Shown here: positions 42,973 through 51,401 of the stretch, piece after piece | How positions within the stretch are numbered: position 1 is the stretch's first letter | Layout: each line of letters begins with the position of its first letter | NCBI RefSeq assembly: GCF_001280065.1 | Contig: NZ_LGEA01000105.1 | Span: 4,799-68,798, forward strand | DNA: 64,000 nucleotides | From: Streptomyces sp. NRRL B-1140 | GTDB taxonomy: Bacteria > Actinomycetota > Actinomycetes > Streptomycetales > Streptomycetaceae | Direction: 5' to 3' | The notes under the pieces: generated by a model | Seen by the model: only the letters and a program-made list of their open reading frames with translations | Databases searched by the model: none | Told to the model about the DNA's origin: nothing | Program-made: the position numbers and the translations under genes

Positions 42973-44145
42973 TCACCGCTGGGCGGCCAGCACCGCCGCG
43001 AGGCCCTCTTGCAGGTCCTTGACGAAATACCCGGGGACCTCCAGCGACGGGAAGTGGCCCCCCTTCTCGGGCTCACGCCATCGGACGATCTGCCGGTACC
43101 GCTCCTGCGCCCAGGGGCGCGGGCACTTCTCGACGTCGCGGGGATAGATGGTGATGGCCGACGGGACGTCGACCCGCAGTTCGGGGTCGAGTGAGTTGTG
43201 GCTTTCGTAGTAGATGCGGGCCGCGGACGCGCCGGTCCGCGTCAGCCAGTACAGGGTGACGTCGTCGAGAACGCGGTCCCTGGAGATCGTCTCGAACGGG
43301 CTGTCCTCGGTGTCCGACCACTCGGCGAACTTGTCGAGGATCCAGGCGAGCAGCCCGACCGGGGAGTCGACGAGGGAGTAGCCGATGGTCTGCGGCCGGG
43401 TCGCCTGCTGCTTCGCGTACGCCGCTCGATGACGCCAGAAATGGCGGGTGTCCTCGGCCCACTCGCGCTCGAGCGATGTCAGCCCGTCCGTCGTCAGCCC
43501 GGGCGGCCCCTCCGCGAACGTGGTGTGGATGCCGAGAACCTGCTCCGGGAACCTCCCGCCGAGGACCGTGGTGATATTGCCTCCCCAGTCGCCGCCGTGG
43601 GCTACGAACCTGCTGTAGCCGAGCCGTTCCATCAGTTCCACCCATGCGGCCGCGATCTTCTCGGTTCCCCACCCGGTGGCGGCCGGCTTGTCGCTGTGAC
43701 CGAAGCCCGGCAGCGACGGGACCACGACGTGGAACGCCGGCGCGTCCGCGTCACTCGGCTGGGTCAACTCGTCCACCACGTCGACGAATTCGGCGATGCT
43801 GCCCGGCCAGCCGTGCGTCAGGACCACAGGAGTGGCGTCCGCACGCGGGGACCGGCGGTGCAGGAAATGGATCGCCAGACCATCGATGACCGTGCGGAAC
43901 TGGCCGATCTCGTCGAGGCGTTCCTCGAAGGACCGCCAGTCGTATCCGGTGCGCCAGTGGTCGACGACATCGACGAGGTCGGCGAGCGGCACGCCCTGTT
44001 CCCATCGCCGCGGGCCGGACGCGGCGCGATGGACCGTCTCGGCCTCCGGCAGCCGCGCGGCGGCCAGTCTCGCGCGCAGATCGTCGAGGTCGGCGTCGGT
44101 CGCGTGAGCTTCGAACGCTCGCACATCACTGCTCGGACGGAGCAT
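42973..44145 (-). CDS. Epoxide hydrolase (EHN-type alpha/beta hydrolase), 390 aa
   Basis: The N-terminal EHN domain is recognisable in DLDDLRARLAAARLPEAET and in WRTGYDWRSFEERLDEIGQF. The HGWPGSIAEF oxyanion motif follows. The nucleophile Asp is in VAHGGDWGGNITTVLG, the ring-opening Tyr probably in the cap region, and the base His in EKGGHFPSLEVPG. Length fits microsomal-type epoxide hydrolases. It is divergent from the CGNR regulator; two repeat operators between them suggest control by that regulator. It is convergent with the lasso exporter, so not part of the cluster. Confidence 0.92.
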   Translation of the reverse strand: MLRPSSDVRAFEAHATDADLDDLRARLAAARLPEAETVHRAASGPRRWEQGVPLADLVDVVDHWRTGYDWRSFEERLDEIGQFRTVIDGLAIHFLHRRSPRADATPVVLTHGWPGSIAEFVDVVDELTQPSDADAPAFHVVVPSLPGFGHSDKPAATGWGTEKIAAAWVELMERLGYSRFVAHGGDWGGNITTVLGGRFPEQVLGIHTTFAEGPPGLTTDGLTSLEREWAEDTRHFWRHRAAYAKQQATRPQTIGYSLVDSPVGLLAWILDKFAEWSDTEDSPFETISRDRVLDDVTLYWLTRTGASAARIYYESHNSLDPELRVDVPSAITIYPRDVEKCPRPWAQERYRQIVRWREPEKGGHFPSLEVPGYFVKDLQEGLAAVLAAQR

Positions 44146-44166
44146 GAGACCTCCAGGCCATTGTGG

Positions 44167-44183
44167 AACCGGCTAAGACGGTT
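44167..44183. promoter_or_regulatory. Operator-like inverted repeat 1 (CGNR regulator)
   Basis: The sequence AACCGGCTAAGACGGTT has perfect AACCG/CGGTT arms around a seven-base centre. The sequence recurs almost unchanged 42 bases downstream, about four helical turns, which suits cooperative binding of a dimer pair. Confidence 0.75.
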
Positions 44184-44208
44184 CTAACAGGTCTCGGAAC
44201 CCTGCCGC

Positions 44209-44225
44209 AACCGGCTAAGGTGGTT
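44209..44225. promoter_or_regulatory. Operator-like inverted repeat 2 (CGNR regulator)
   Basis: The sequence AACCGGCTAAGGTGGTT differs from repeat 1 at two positions. It ends two bases before the regulator's ATG, so binding would block transcription or translation start. The first repeat lies 21 bases from the epoxide hydrolase start on the other strand. Confidence 0.75.
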
Positions 44226-44227
44226 CC

Positions 44228-44803
44228 ATGCGTGGTGAGTTCCCTGACTTCCGCCTCGGCAGCGTGCTGGCGACCAGCTTCACGGGGACCCTGTCGGAGC
44301 GTCATGGCGAGGCGGTGGAGCGCATTCCCACGCCGCGCCGACTCGTCGACTGGCTGGGGGTGAACGGCCTCAACGTGGACTCCTGCACCACCGCCCAGCT
44401 CGACGTCGCCAGGCAGCTGAGGGAGTCGATCCACGCCGCCGCGACAGCGGCCGCGCTCCAGGACCCTCTCCCCGCGTCCGCGGTCCGGATCATCAATGAC
44501 TGCAGCGCTCGGGGCCGGGCCTCGGCGATCCTCACCCCCGAGGGCGAGCGGCGATGGCGGCTCGGCTCGGCTTCCTGCGTGGAAGATGCCCTCGGCGTGA
44601 TCGCCGCCGACGCGATCGGCATCATCGCCGGCGAGCGAGACGGGAAACTGGCCTTGTGCGCCTCACCGACGTGCCGGGCCGCCTTCTTCGACACCAGCCG
44701 GAGCCGCACCCGCAGGTGGTGTGACATGAACACGTGCGGCAATCGTCAGAAGAAGGCGCGCTTCATGGCCAAGCAGCGCGACCACCCCACGCCAGCGGAG
44801 TGA
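44228..44803 (+). CDS. CGNR zinc-finger regulator (ABATE domain), 191 aa
   Basis: This is an ABATE/CGNR-type transcription regulator. The N-terminal part is the stress-sensing ABATE domain and the C-terminal 40 residues form the CGNR zinc finger: CASPTCRAAFFDTSRSRTRR followed by WCDMNTCGNRQKKARF with four Cys. The start codon sits directly after an operator-like repeat with no ribosome-binding site, so the mRNA is possibly leaderless. Autoregulation plus control of the divergent epoxide hydrolase is the simplest reading. Confidence 0.9.
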   Translation: MRGEFPDFRLGSVLATSFTGTLSERHGEAVERIPTPRRLVDWLGVNGLNVDSCTTAQLDVARQLRESIHAAATAAALQDPLPASAVRIINDCSARGRASAILTPEGERRWRLGSASCVEDALGVIAADAIGIIAGERDGKLALCASPTCRAAFFDTSRSRTRRWCDMNTCGNRQKKARFMAKQRDHPTPAE

Positions 44804-44823
44804 CCGTCCGCCCGGGGCCGGGG

Positions 44824-45798
44824 TCACCACCGGCCGGGGGTGGTCCCGGTGACCGGCTCCGAGGGCCTGCCGTCCACCCCGACGGGCACGTCCCCGGCGA
44901 GCATCACGCGGTGCATGATCCGGGGATGATCGAGATGGGCGGTGTCGCCGGGCGCGAGGTGCATGGTGGCGCGGTTGTCCCAGAACGCGACGCTGCCCGG
45001 CTCCCAGCGGAACCGGACCGTGTACTCGGGCCGGACCGCCTGTTCCAGCAGCATCTCCAGGATGGCGCCGCTTTCGGGCCGGGAGAGACCGTCGATCTGC
45101 TCTACGTAGTAGCCGTTGACGTACAGGATCCGCTCGCCTGTCTCCGGGTGGACGCGCACCAGGGGGTGCACCGTGGCGACCTGCCGGTCCAGCAGGTGCC
45201 GGAGGTAGGCGTCGTCGCCGGGCCGTGGCTGGTAGCCGACGCCGAGCCGGTGCTCGGCCCGCAGTCCGTCGACGAACTGCCGCAGCGGCGCGGACAGTCC
45301 GGCGTACGCCGCCGCCAGGTTCGACCAGGTGGTGTCGCCGCCGTAGGGCGGTACGGTCTCCGCGCGCAGGATCGTCGCGGCCGGCGGGTCGACACGGGCG
45401 CCGTGGTCGCAGTGCCAGCCGCGCAGCAGGGTGTGGCGGCGGCGCCGCAGCCACTCGTCGTGCTCCATCCCGAACCGTCCGCCCAGCTCCAGCCGGTCCG
45501 CGGTCGTCTCGATCTCGGGGAAGTCCGGGGGCGAGGCCCTGCCCCGCCGGGGCAGCACCACGGTCTCGCCGAACCGGCGCGCGAAGGCCACGTGCCCGGC
45601 GTGGTCCAGCCGCTGTCCCCGGAAGAACACCACCTTCCACCGCAGCACCGCCGCCCTGATCGCGGCGATGACCGCGTCGTCGAGGTCAGCGGCCAGATCG
45701 ACCCCGCCGATCTCCGCACCGATGTACCCGGCGACCGGTTTCACCTCCACCCCGGCCTCCCGCGCGGCCTCGTCCGTCGTCCGGCCATCCGTCGTCAT
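44824..45798 (-). CDS. TauD/TfdA-family dioxygenase, 324 aa
   Basis: This is a Fe(II)/2-oxoglutarate dioxygenase. The facial triad is WHCDHG (His and Asp) and a C-terminal His in IMHRVMLAG or TMHLAPGDTAH; the co-substrate Arg would be in the same IMHRVML segment. The start at 45798 (MTTDGRTTDEAAREAG) has GGAG seven bases upstream; the frame is open 132 bases further without support. Substrate is unknown; TauD-like enzymes act on taurine, sulfonates, phenoxyacetates or pathway intermediates. Confidence 0.9.
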   Translation of the reverse strand: MTTDGRTTDEAAREAGVEVKPVAGYIGAEIGGVDLAADLDDAVIAAIRAAVLRWKVVFFRGQRLDHAGHVAFARRFGETVVLPRRGRASPPDFPEIETTADRLELGGRFGMEHDEWLRRRRHTLLRGWHCDHGARVDPPAATILRAETVPPYGGDTTWSNLAAAYAGLSAPLRQFVDGLRAEHRLGVGYQPRPGDDAYLRHLLDRQVATVHPLVRVHPETGERILYVNGYYVEQIDGLSRPESGAILEMLLEQAVRPEYTVRFRWEPGSVAFWDNRATMHLAPGDTAHLDHPRIMHRVMLAGDVPVGVDGRPSEPVTGTTPGRW

Positions 45799-45997
45799 GA
45801 GCACTCCGCTGGTCGTGGGCGTGGTTCCCGTCCCGGAGATCGTGACAGCGATCTCCGCCGAGGGCGACCACGCCTTACCGGCAGCACGTGGTTCCGCCGG
45901 GAACCGGGCACCGTGCGTCCGGTTGATCATTGCTCACCCGGTGCGTGACGCTGGAGGGACGACACAGCACTCTCACAGCCAAAGGGAAGGTCCGACG

Positions 45998-46828
45998 GTG
46001 ATCAGTATCCCGACGCACACGCTCAACGACGGTACGGCGCTCCCCGCCCTGGGGCTGGGCACCTGGCCCCTGGGTGACGACGAGGCGCAGCAGGCGGTGC
46101 TCTCGGCACTGGAAGCGGGCTACCGCCTGATCGACACGGCGGCGAACTACCGCAACGAGACGGGGGTCGGCCGCGCTGTGGCCTCCGGCGTCGTGCCGCG
46201 CGAGGAGATCGTCGTGACGACGAAGCTCCCGGGCCGGCACCACGGCTACGAGGAGACCCTCGCCTCCTTCGAGGAGTCCCGGGCCCGCCTCGGCCTGGAG
46301 TACGTCGATCTGTACCTGATCCACTGGCCGCTGCCACGCGTGGACCGGTACGTCGACTCCTGGAAGGCCATGATCAAGCTGCGCGAGGAGGGGCTCGTCC
46401 GCTCGATCGGCGTCTCCAACTTCACGGCCGGGCACATCGAGCGGCTGGAGAAGGAGACCGGCGTGCTGCCCTCGGTCAACCAGGTCGAGCTGCACCCGCT
46501 GCTGCCGCAGGACGACCTGCGCGCCTTCCACGCGGGCAAGGGCATCGTCACCGAGAGCTGGAGTCCGCTGCGCCCGGGGACGCCCCTGCTGGACGATCCC
46601 GCCGTCGCGCGGATCGCCGGGGCGCACGGGGTGTCGCCTGGGCAGGTCGTGCTGCGCTGGCACACGCAGCTCGGAGCGGTGCCGATCCCCAAGTCGGCCA
46701 ACCCCGAGCGGCAGCGCGCCAACCTCGACGTCTTCGGCTTCGAGCTGAGCGAGGACGAGATGCGGGCCGTCGCGGACAGGCCGCAGCGCAGGGTCGGCGC
46801 CGACCCCGAGGTGCACGAGGAGTTCTGA
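45998..46828 (+). CDS. Aldo/keto reductase, 276 aa
   Basis: This is an NADPH-dependent (alpha/beta)8-barrel reductase of the 2,5-diketo-D-gluconate reductase type. Catalytic residues are seen in RLIDTAANYRNE (Asp, Tyr), VVTTKLPGRHHG (Lys) and YLIHWPLP (His). PIPKSANPERQRANLDVF is the NADPH-binding motif. GTG 45998 has AAGGGAAGG at a suitable distance; the longer open frame overlaps the divergent dioxygenase and is rejected. Confidence 0.92.
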   Translation: MISIPTHTLNDGTALPALGLGTWPLGDDEAQQAVLSALEAGYRLIDTAANYRNETGVGRAVASGVVPREEIVVTTKLPGRHHGYEETLASFEESRARLGLEYVDLYLIHWPLPRVDRYVDSWKAMIKLREEGLVRSIGVSNFTAGHIERLEKETGVLPSVNQVELHPLLPQDDLRAFHAGKGIVTESWSPLRPGTPLLDDPAVARIAGAHGVSPGQVVLRWHTQLGAVPIPKSANPERQRANLDVFGFELSEDEMRAVADRPQRRVGADPEVHEEF

Positions 46829-46866
46829 CGGGTACCCGGGGCGCGCCAGGCAGGAAGGAGCCGCAG

Positions 46867-47487
46867 GTGGCTGAGCGGGACCGGCTGCGGGACTACCGCG
46901 GCAAGCGCGACTTCGACCGGACCGGCGAGCCGCGGGGACGTGGAGCGCGGGCCGGCGCCAAACCCCGGTTCGTCGTGCAGATCCACGACGCGAGCACGAT
47001 GCACTTCGACTTCCGGCTGCAGGTGGACGACGTGCTGAAGTCCTGGTCCGTCCCGAAGGGCCCCTCGGCGGACCCCAAGGACAAACGCCTGGCCGTGCCC
47101 ACGGAGGACCATCCGCTGGAGTACGAGGAGTTCGAGGGAGTGATCCCCCGCGGCGAGTACGGCGGCGGCACGGTGATCGTCTGGGACCACGGCACGTACG
47201 AGCCGCTGAGCCACGACCGCGAGGGCCGGCCCGTCGACTTCGCGCAGTCGCTGGAGCGCGGGCACGCGACGTTCCGGCTCAGCGGTTCCAAGCTGCACGG
47301 GGAATACGCCCTGACCCGGTTCCGCGGCGGCCGGGACGGTGACGGCGAGGAGGCCTGGCTGCTGGTGAAGCGGGCGGGGGGTGCGGCCCGTGCGCACGGG
47401 GCTCCCGATCCGCGTCGCGCCCGTTCGGCCATGTCGGGCCGGACACTCGCCCAGGTCGCGTCGGACGCAGCCGTGGCGCCTGAGTGA
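46867..47487 (+). CDS. Stand-alone LigD 3'-phosphoesterase domain protein, 206 aa
   Basis: This is the phosphoesterase domain of bacterial LigD as a single protein. Catalytic-metal motifs are FVVQIHDASTMHFDFRLQVD, GEYGGGTVIVWDHG and FRLSGSKLHGEYALTRF. In NHEJ it trims 3' ribonucleotides and phosphates at breaks. Polymerase and ligase domains are absent here; a separate ATP-dependent ligase lies at 51402. A GTG start follows the upstream reductase by 38 bases, so the two may be cotranscribed. Confidence 0.9.
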   Translation: MAERDRLRDYRGKRDFDRTGEPRGRGARAGAKPRFVVQIHDASTMHFDFRLQVDDVLKSWSVPKGPSADPKDKRLAVPTEDHPLEYEEFEGVIPRGEYGGGTVIVWDHGTYEPLSHDREGRPVDFAQSLERGHATFRLSGSKLHGEYALTRFRGGRDGDGEEAWLLVKRAGGAARAHGAPDPRRARSAMSGRTLAQVASDAAVAPE

Positions 47488-47538
47488 GCGGCGAAGGCCG
47501 CCTCCCGGCGACCGGGCCGGTCCGTGCTGCCGGGCCGG

Positions 47539-49881
47539 TCAGAACTGCGGCGTGAGCGACTGTTCGCACCAGATGGTCTTGCCCCGGGTGGTCTGCCGGC
47601 TGCCCCAGCGCTGGGTGAGCTGGGCGACCAGCAGCAGGCCGCGGCCGCCCTCGTCGTCCTGGTGGGCCCGCCGCAGGTGCGGGGAGGTGGAACTGCCGTC
47701 GGACACCTCGCAGATGAGGGTCTGGTCGCGGATCAGGCGGAGCTGGATGGGCGGGGCGCCGTACCGGATGGCGTTGGTGACCAGTTCGCTGACGACGAGT
47801 TCGGTGACGAAGGCCGTCTCGTCGAGGCCCCACGCGGTGAGCTGGTCGGTGGCGGCCTGCCGGGTGGCGGCCACCTCCGCGGGGTCGGGAGTCACGTCCC
47901 AGGTGGCGACCTGGTCGGTACCCAGCGCCCGGGTCCGGGCCAGCAGCAGGGCCACGTCGTCGCCGGGCTCCTCGGGCAGTACGGCCTTCAGTACGGTGTC
48001 GCACAGGGCGTCCAGCGAGTCGGCGGGCACGGTCAGGGCGCGGCACAGCTCTGCGGTGGCATGGTCGACGTCGCGGTCACGGTCCTCGACGAGTCCGTCG
48101 GTGTAGAGGGCGACGACCGAGCCTTCGGGCAGCTGGAGCTCCGTCGCCTCGAACGGCAGCCCGCCCACGCCCAGCGGGGGGCCCGCGCTCATCGGGATCA
48201 GCCGGGCGGACCCGTCGGGCAGCACCAGCGCGGGTGCGGGGTGCCCGGCGGCGGCCAGGCTCAGACGGCGTGTGACGGGGTCGTAGACGGCGTAGAGACA
48301 GGTGGCGCCGAGTTCGGCGACGTCGTCGCCCTGGTCGTCCGAGGCGAGATGGGTGACCAGGTCGTCGAGGTGGGTGAGGAGCTCGTCCGGCGCCAGGTCC
48401 ACGTCGGCGAGGGTGCGGACGGCGGTGACCAGTCGGCCCATGGTCGCCGTCGAGGGGATCCCGTGCCCCACGACGTCCCCGACGACCAGTGCGACGCGGC
48501 TGCCGGACAGCGGGATCACGTCGAACCAGTCGCCGCCGATGCCGGCGGCCGAGCCGGAGGGCAGGTAGCGGTGGGCCACCTGGACGGCGGCCTGTCCGGG
48601 AAGGCCCCTGGGCAGCAGGCTGTGCTGCAGGGCGAGGGCGGTGGTGCGCTCGCGGGCGAAGCGGCGGGCGTTGTCGACGCAGACCGCGGCCCGGCTGGCG
48701 AGCTCCTCGGCGAACACGGAGTCGTCGTCGGCATAGTCCTCCGGCTTTGCCACGCGCACGGCCACGGCGACACCGAGTGTGGTGCCACGGGCCCGCAGCG
48801 GGACGGCCATCATGGAATGGGCTCCCGTGCGGTAAGGGCGTCCTTCCGGAGCGCGGGAATTGCGCTCGGCGACCCAGCGCATGAAGGCGGGTTCCCCTGC
48901 CTGGCTGAGGACGGCTCGTCCTTCCCGCAGGGCTCGTGCGATCGGCGAGAACGCGGTGTAGACGTCCACTTCTCCCAGATGCACGGCCGCCTCGGGGGTG
49001 CCCTCGGTGACGGAGCCGTGCGCGACCCGCCGGAGGGTGATCTTCTCGGCGGGCGCCAAGGGCTGCTCGTCCGCGCCGAGCACCCAGTCGAACAGGTCCA
49101 CGCTCGCGAAGTCCGCGAACCGGGGCACCACGACTTCGATCAGTTCCTCGGCCGTGCGGACCACGTCCAGTGTGGTGCCGATGCCGGCAGCGGCCTCGTT
49201 GAGGAGGGCCAGCCGCTGCCGGGCCCAGTACTGCTCGGTGCTGTCGAACGCCGCCAGGGCGGTCCCGACGAGGGCGCCGGCGGCGTCCCGGACCGGCCAC
49301 ATCTCGGTGACCCAGGCGTGCTCCCGGTTCAGGGCCGGCGCACCGGTGTAGCTCTCGTAACGCACCGGTCGGCCCGTCTCCACGACATGCCGGAGATGCC
49401 AGTTGAAGCCACGCATGTGCTCGGCCTCTCCCACGGTCTCCGGGAAATGCCGGCCGAGCAGGGCCTCCTCGGGCACGCCCATCACGTGGCAGGCGGCTTC
49501 GTTGAGCCGCATGTAGTGCTGGCCGGTGTCGAAGACCGACATCGACATGGACGCCTGCTGGAAGGCCCGGCCTGCGAGGGACGTCTCCTCACGGCCGGGT
49601 GGCGCGGCGGTGATCACATAGGTGCCCGTTGTCCCGTCCGGGCCCGACACGGCGCAGGCGCTGACACGGATCCCGACGAGGTAGCCGTCGCGGTGCCGCA
49701 CCATGACGGTGCCCGACCGCGCGGACACCGCCTCGGCCGGCACGTCCTCGGCGAGGAGTTCCCGCACGGACCGGCCCACGGCCTCCTCGGCCGGGTAGCC
49801 GGTCAGGCGCTGGGCACCCTCGCTCCACCCCGTCAGAATGCCGCGGGCGTCGATGATCGCAGCAGCGGAGGAGTCCTCCAT
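47539..49881 (-). CDS. SpoIIE-type phosphatase with PAS, GAF and HATPase domains, 780 aa
   Basis: This is a multi-domain stress signalling protein. In order it has a PAS domain (ILTGWSEGAQRLTGYPAEEAVG), a second PAS domain (FNWHLRHVVETG region), a GAF domain (around TGAHSMMAVPLRARG), a PP2C/SpoIIE phosphatase (VVGDVVGHGIPSTATMGR, LYTDGLVEDR) and a C-terminal anti-sigma-like HATPase (ELVVSELVTNAIRYGAPP). Such proteins dephosphorylate anti-anti-sigma factors and often act with SigB/SigF-type sigma factors; one such sigma gene lies at 57707. ATG 49881 (MEDSSAAAII) is preferred over an upstream TTG. Confidence 0.92.
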   Translation of the reverse strand: MEDSSAAAIIDARGILTGWSEGAQRLTGYPAEEAVGRSVRELLAEDVPAEAVSARSGTVMVRHRDGYLVGIRVSACAVSGPDGTTGTYVITAAPPGREETSLAGRAFQQASMSMSVFDTGQHYMRLNEAACHVMGVPEEALLGRHFPETVGEAEHMRGFNWHLRHVVETGRPVRYESYTGAPALNREHAWVTEMWPVRDAAGALVGTALAAFDSTEQYWARQRLALLNEAAAGIGTTLDVVRTAEELIEVVVPRFADFASVDLFDWVLGADEQPLAPAEKITLRRVAHGSVTEGTPEAAVHLGEVDVYTAFSPIARALREGRAVLSQAGEPAFMRWVAERNSRAPEGRPYRTGAHSMMAVPLRARGTTLGVAVAVRVAKPEDYADDDSVFAEELASRAAVCVDNARRFARERTTALALQHSLLPRGLPGQAAVQVAHRYLPSGSAAGIGGDWFDVIPLSGSRVALVVGDVVGHGIPSTATMGRLVTAVRTLADVDLAPDELLTHLDDLVTHLASDDQGDDVAELGATCLYAVYDPVTRRLSLAAAGHPAPALVLPDGSARLIPMSAGPPLGVGGLPFEATELQLPEGSVVALYTDGLVEDRDRDVDHATAELCRALTVPADSLDALCDTVLKAVLPEEPGDDVALLLARTRALGTDQVATWDVTPDPAEVAATRQAATDQLTAWGLDETAFVTELVVSELVTNAIRYGAPPIQLRLIRDQTLICEVSDGSSTSPHLRRAHQDDEGGRGLLLVAQLTQRWGSRQTTRGKTIWCEQSLTPQF

Positions 49882-49942
49882 GTCGTCCAGGATTGTCCCT
49901 TTGCGGCCCTCTATCAACCGCGACGGGGCATTCGGGGCGTAG

Positions 49943-50410
49943 TCAGGCCCGGTGGGCGCGCAGCGCCGCGAGAGCCCGGTCGGCGTGTGCGTTCATGCGC
50001 AGTTCGCTGCGGACGACGTCGAGGACGGTGCGGTCCTGCGCGATGACGAACGTGGTGCGCTTGGTGGGTGCCAGCGAGAAGCCGCGCTTCACACCGAACC
50101 GCTCACGGACCGCCCCGTCGGCGTCGGACAGCAGCGGCATGCCGAGGCCGTGGCGTCCGGCGAACTCCTGCTGCCGTTCGACGGCGTCGCCGCTGATGCC
50201 GACGGGGCGCGCTCCGGCGGCGGCGAACTCGGCCGCGAGGTCGCGGAAGTGGCAGGCCTGGGCGGTGCAGCCCGGGGTGAGGGCGGCCGGGTAGAAGAAG
50301 AGCACGACGGGGCCCTCGGCGAGCAGCCCGGACAGACTGCGCGCGGTCCCCGTCTCGTCGGGCAGGGCGAAGTCCTCGACCGTGTCCCCGGTCTCCACGC
50401 GCACGGTCAC
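49943..50410 (-). CDS. Peroxiredoxin (BCP/PrxQ type), 155 aa
   Basis: This is a thioredoxin-fold peroxidase. The peroxidatic Cys is in FFYPAALTPGCTAQACHFRD, with a second Cys five residues later as the resolving candidate, as in PrxQ. The GTG at 50410 overlaps the TGA of the DoxX gene (GTGA), so the pair is one operon. It would reduce organic or hydrogen peroxide in the cytoplasm. No regulator is adjacent. Confidence 0.9.
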   Translation of the reverse strand: MTVRVETGDTVEDFALPDETGTARSLSGLLAEGPVVLFFYPAALTPGCTAQACHFRDLAAEFAAAGARPVGISGDAVERQQEFAGRHGLGMPLLSDADGAVRERFGVKRGFSLAPTKRTTFVIAQDRTVLDVVRSELRMNAHADRALAALRAHRA

Positions 50411-50787
50411 GACCTGCCCTCAGCCTTGCGGGCCACGCCGCGGGCCCAGAGTACGAGGGGCACCTGCAGGGGCAGGCGTCCGAAGGCGGCGGCCTTCTGC
50501 GGGGTGGGGCGGTGGCGCCAGTCGGCGGCCATCTTGACGTTGGCCGGGAACACCCCGACGAAGAAGGCCGCCGTGGCCAGGGCGGCGGCCTTGCGAGTGC
50601 GCGGCAGCGCCAGGCCGGCGGCGAGTGCGAGCTCGGCGGCGCCGCTCGCATAGGTCCAGGCCCTGGGCGTACCGGGCAGGCCGCGCGGGATGGTCGCGTC
50701 GAACGGGCGTGGGGTGGCGAAGTGGGCGACGCCCGCGGTGGCCAGCAGGCCGGCGAGCAGCAGGGGTGAGCGTTCGGACCGGGGCAC
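50407..50787 (-). CDS. DoxX-like membrane protein, 126 aa
   Basis: The protein has about four hydrophobic helices (LLLAGLLATAGVAHFATP, YASGAAELALAAGLALP, AALATAAFFVGVFPANVKM) and the HFATPRPFDATIP segment of DoxX-like proteins. The GTG at 50787 has GAGGAGGAACC. It is cotranslated with the peroxiredoxin, which fits the redox-stress role suggested for DoxX proteins. This is the second DoxX-type gene in the window; the other is at 5210. Confidence 0.85.
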   Translation of the reverse strand: MPRSERSPLLLAGLLATAGVAHFATPRPFDATIPRGLPGTPRAWTYASGAAELALAAGLALPRTRKAAALATAAFFVGVFPANVKMAADWRHRPTPQKAAAFGRLPLQVPLVLWARGVARKAEGRS

Positions 50788-50849
50788 GGTTCCTCCTCTG
50801 AAGGCCTGCCGCGCATTATTACCGCCCGGTAGACGAGTCGGTTCACCGG

Positions 50850-51134
50850 GTCCCGGGAGCGCTGGTGGCGGCGGCCGGGCGTGTAGCCGAAACAGCGGCG
50901 GAAGACGTCGATGAAGGCGCTCGCGGAGGACCAGCCGCGCAGGACCGCGGGCAGCCGGCGGCGCTTCGGGCTGCCGGCGCCCGGGGCGAACCAGGTGCCG
51001 GCGTCGGTGGGGCCGGCGCCGGAGCCCGCGCAGGCGATCTGGTGGTCGTCGTGCCGGTGCGCGTCGATGTGGTCACCGGCGGTGAGCCGCTGGGCGCGGG
51101 TGGGAGCGACCGGGCCGTGGTGGATGTTCTGCAC
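50850..51134 (-). pseudogene. Internally deleted AraC-family regulator
   Basis: Reading from the GTG at 51134, the N-terminal end of an AraC-family cupin regulator is recognisable (HIDAHRHDDHQIACAGSG, DAGTWFAPG). After about 50 residues it jumps to the end of the C-terminal AraC helix-turn-helix (GWSSASAFIDVFRRCFGYTP). The intervening roughly 170 residues that would carry the rest of the cupin fold and the first HTH are missing. The frame then continues without a stop through the DoxX gene in a wrong frame. The two conserved ends on a single frame make a deletion more likely than sequencing error. Confidence 0.75.
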
Positions 51135-51401
51135 AGCCCTGGCAGATCAGCGGAAGCGGGCCGGGCGCCTCGCGGACGGCGATCGCCGGGGTGACTCCTT
51201 CGCGACACAGCCGCCAGAGGCCCGCTGCCGGCGCCATCAGCCGGTCGTGCCGGCGGGCGCGGGCGCTCAGGCAGCTACGCGGGTGACCGCGCGCCCGATG
51301 TCGATCACCTTCGTGGAGGGTCCGGGGAGCCGGTGAACCGGTCGGTCGGCCGCACCTTCCGTCAGGCGGCGCCGTTCAGGGGAAACAGCCGGAGAACACG
51401 C

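Noticed and set aside
42973..44145. Epoxide hydrolase as a lasso-tailoring enzyme
   Set aside because: It is convergent with the lasso exporter and shares operators with the CGNR regulator, so it belongs to a different unit.
47524..50046. 840-residue plus-strand frame
   Set aside because: It is antisense to a SpoIIE phosphatase with several clear domains and has no known motifs.
50103..51134. 343-residue minus-strand protein spanning the DoxX and peroxiredoxin genes
   Set aside because: Only the first 93 residues resemble AraC regulators; the rest is an out-of-frame reading of two real genes.
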